Below, piece after piece: positions 63,448 to 64,000 of a DNA stretch of 64,000 nt (the stretch's first letter is position 1; each line of letters starts with the position of its first letter). The DNA comes from an uncultured SAR116 cluster alpha proteobacterium. GTDB lineage: Bacteria > Pseudomonadota > Alphaproteobacteria > Puniceispirillales > Marisalimonadaceae. The stretch covers positions 54,205-118,204 of the forward strand of contig CACMRG010000003.1 of NCBI GenBank assembly GCA_902616005.1, written 5' to 3'. A program made the translations under genes and the position numbers. The notes beneath the pieces are model-generated. The model was not told the origin of the DNA. It was given only the letters and a program-made list of their open reading frames with translations, and did no database searches.

Positions 63448-64000
63448 TTGAGTACAAAATTTTTAACAATTAAATTAATTATATTAATGACTTTTTGTTT
63501 TCTAAAATTTGCGCATGCTTTATCCGGAAAAGATATTAACAATCACATAAAAGAATGGCTGGAAACTAAGGGTATAAAAAGTAACCCTAAATTTTCCCCA
63601 AAGAAAAAGCTTCCTAATTGTGATCAAAATATATCATATGAGAAATACTATAATAGTTTTAAATTAATCAAAGTAACGTGTGAATCAAAAAATTCTTGGA
63701 CAATTTTTGTTAAAACTAATGTTAATAACCAAAAACAAAACAAAACAAAATCTTTAAAACTCAATAAGATACTTGTTTTAAATAAATCAATTGAAAAAGG
63801 TCATTACATAAAAAAAAATGATCTTGTTTTTATAGAAAGTCCAAAAAAGAATATTTTTTACAATAATAAATATGATTTGATTGGCAGAAAAGTTAAACAG
63901 AATATCAGGAAAGGTCAATATATTCAACCTCGGCATCTTTTTGGAAAATACTCAGTTAATGAGGGTGATCCTGTTATTATTATTTCAAAATTTAAGAATG
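63448..64000 (+). CDS. flgA: Flagellar P-ring chaperone FlgA (cut by window end)
   Basis: The frame is open to the window's right edge. TTG at 63448 is the start: GGAGG (63438-63442) lies 5 nt before it and the previous gene's stop is at 63446. A signal peptide (to about residue 25, FAHA) precedes SGKDINNHIKEWLETKG. The SAF-type domain shows LVLNKSIEKGHYIKKNDLVFIES and DLIGRKVKQNIRKGQYIQPRHL (shortened: KKGQYIQPRHL-like), the FlgA pattern. It assists polymerisation of the P ring FlgI. About 20-60 residues remain outside the window. Confidence 0.88.
   Translation, partial: MSTKFLTIKLIILMTFCFLKFAHALSGKDINNHIKEWLETKGIKSNPKFSPKKKLPNCDQNISYEKYYNSFKLIKVTCESKNSWTIFVKTNVNNQKQNKTKSLKLNKILVLNKSIEKGHYIKKNDLVFIESPKKNIFYNNKYDLIGRKVKQNIRKGQYIQPRHLFGKYSVNEGDPVIIISKFKN

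Overview
The window is a gene-dense, strongly AT-rich piece of a bacterial chromosome. Gene order and content point to a streamlined, motile, marine-type Alphaproteobacterium (inference). Supporting blocks are lptC-lptA-lptB-ptsN next to a short RNase D; murA-DUF2948-hisG-hisD-infA-maf-yacG-tRNA-Phe; an NDUFA9-like gene beside uppP; and thrS-infC-rpmI-rplT-pheS-pheT. Genes abut or overlap almost everywhere, no gap exceeds about 200 bp, and several convergent pairs share their stop codons. I saw no insertion sequence, prophage, CRISPR array or rRNA.

Layout. 0-1.3 kb: the end of an HpcH/HpaI-type aldolase and a D-2-hydroxyacid dehydrogenase. 1.3-4.6 kb: ptsN, lptB, lptA, lptC and RNase D on the minus strand; lptB seems to start at CTG, and rpoN and hpf are missing from their usual place. 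4.6-15 kb: NDUFA9-like protein, uppP, glutamate synthase (gltB, gltD), a GST-like protein, an alpha/beta hydrolase and a glycosyltransferase. 15-21.7 kb: thrS, infC (ATA start), rpmI, rplT, pheS, pheT. 21.7-27 kb: tRNA-Thr, murA, DUF2948, hisG, hisD, infA, maf, yacG, tRNA-Phe. 27-36.9 kb: a CPA2 antiporter, a frameshifted acyl-CoA synthetase, a NaChBac-type sodium channel, a GMC oxidoreductase, a TauD-family dioxygenase, a second hydroxyacid dehydrogenase/aldolase pair, a TauE/SafE exporter and a FecR-like secreted protein.

36.9-51.1 kb is a transport and catabolism region. One minus-strand run encodes a TAXI-type TRAP transporter followed by a BMP-type ABC transporter. Divergent from it are an HMG-CoA-lyase-like enzyme, a family III CoA-transferase, an enoyl-CoA hydratase, an isopropylmalate-dehydrogenase-like enzyme, a PrpF-family isomerase and an AbrB-type membrane protein. 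A palindrome-rich region separates the two sets. Together they look like uptake and CoA-dependent breakdown of an organic acid whose identity is not evident.

51.1-64 kb is a motility region: FliL-like protein, a lone cyclic-nucleotide-binding domain, a ParA-type ATPase with a coiled-coil partner, a cluster of small secreted or unknown proteins headed by a protein resembling nitrile-hydratase-like leader peptides, flgF, the flhA-flhF-flhG-fliA operon, and flgP, flgT, a LysM-like protein and flgA (cut by the window end). Three sites matching the sigma-54 -24/-12 consensus sit before flgF, flhA and flgP. The least explained part is the ParA/coiled-coil pair and the leader-like/Sel1/small-protein operon at 52.4-55.1 kb.
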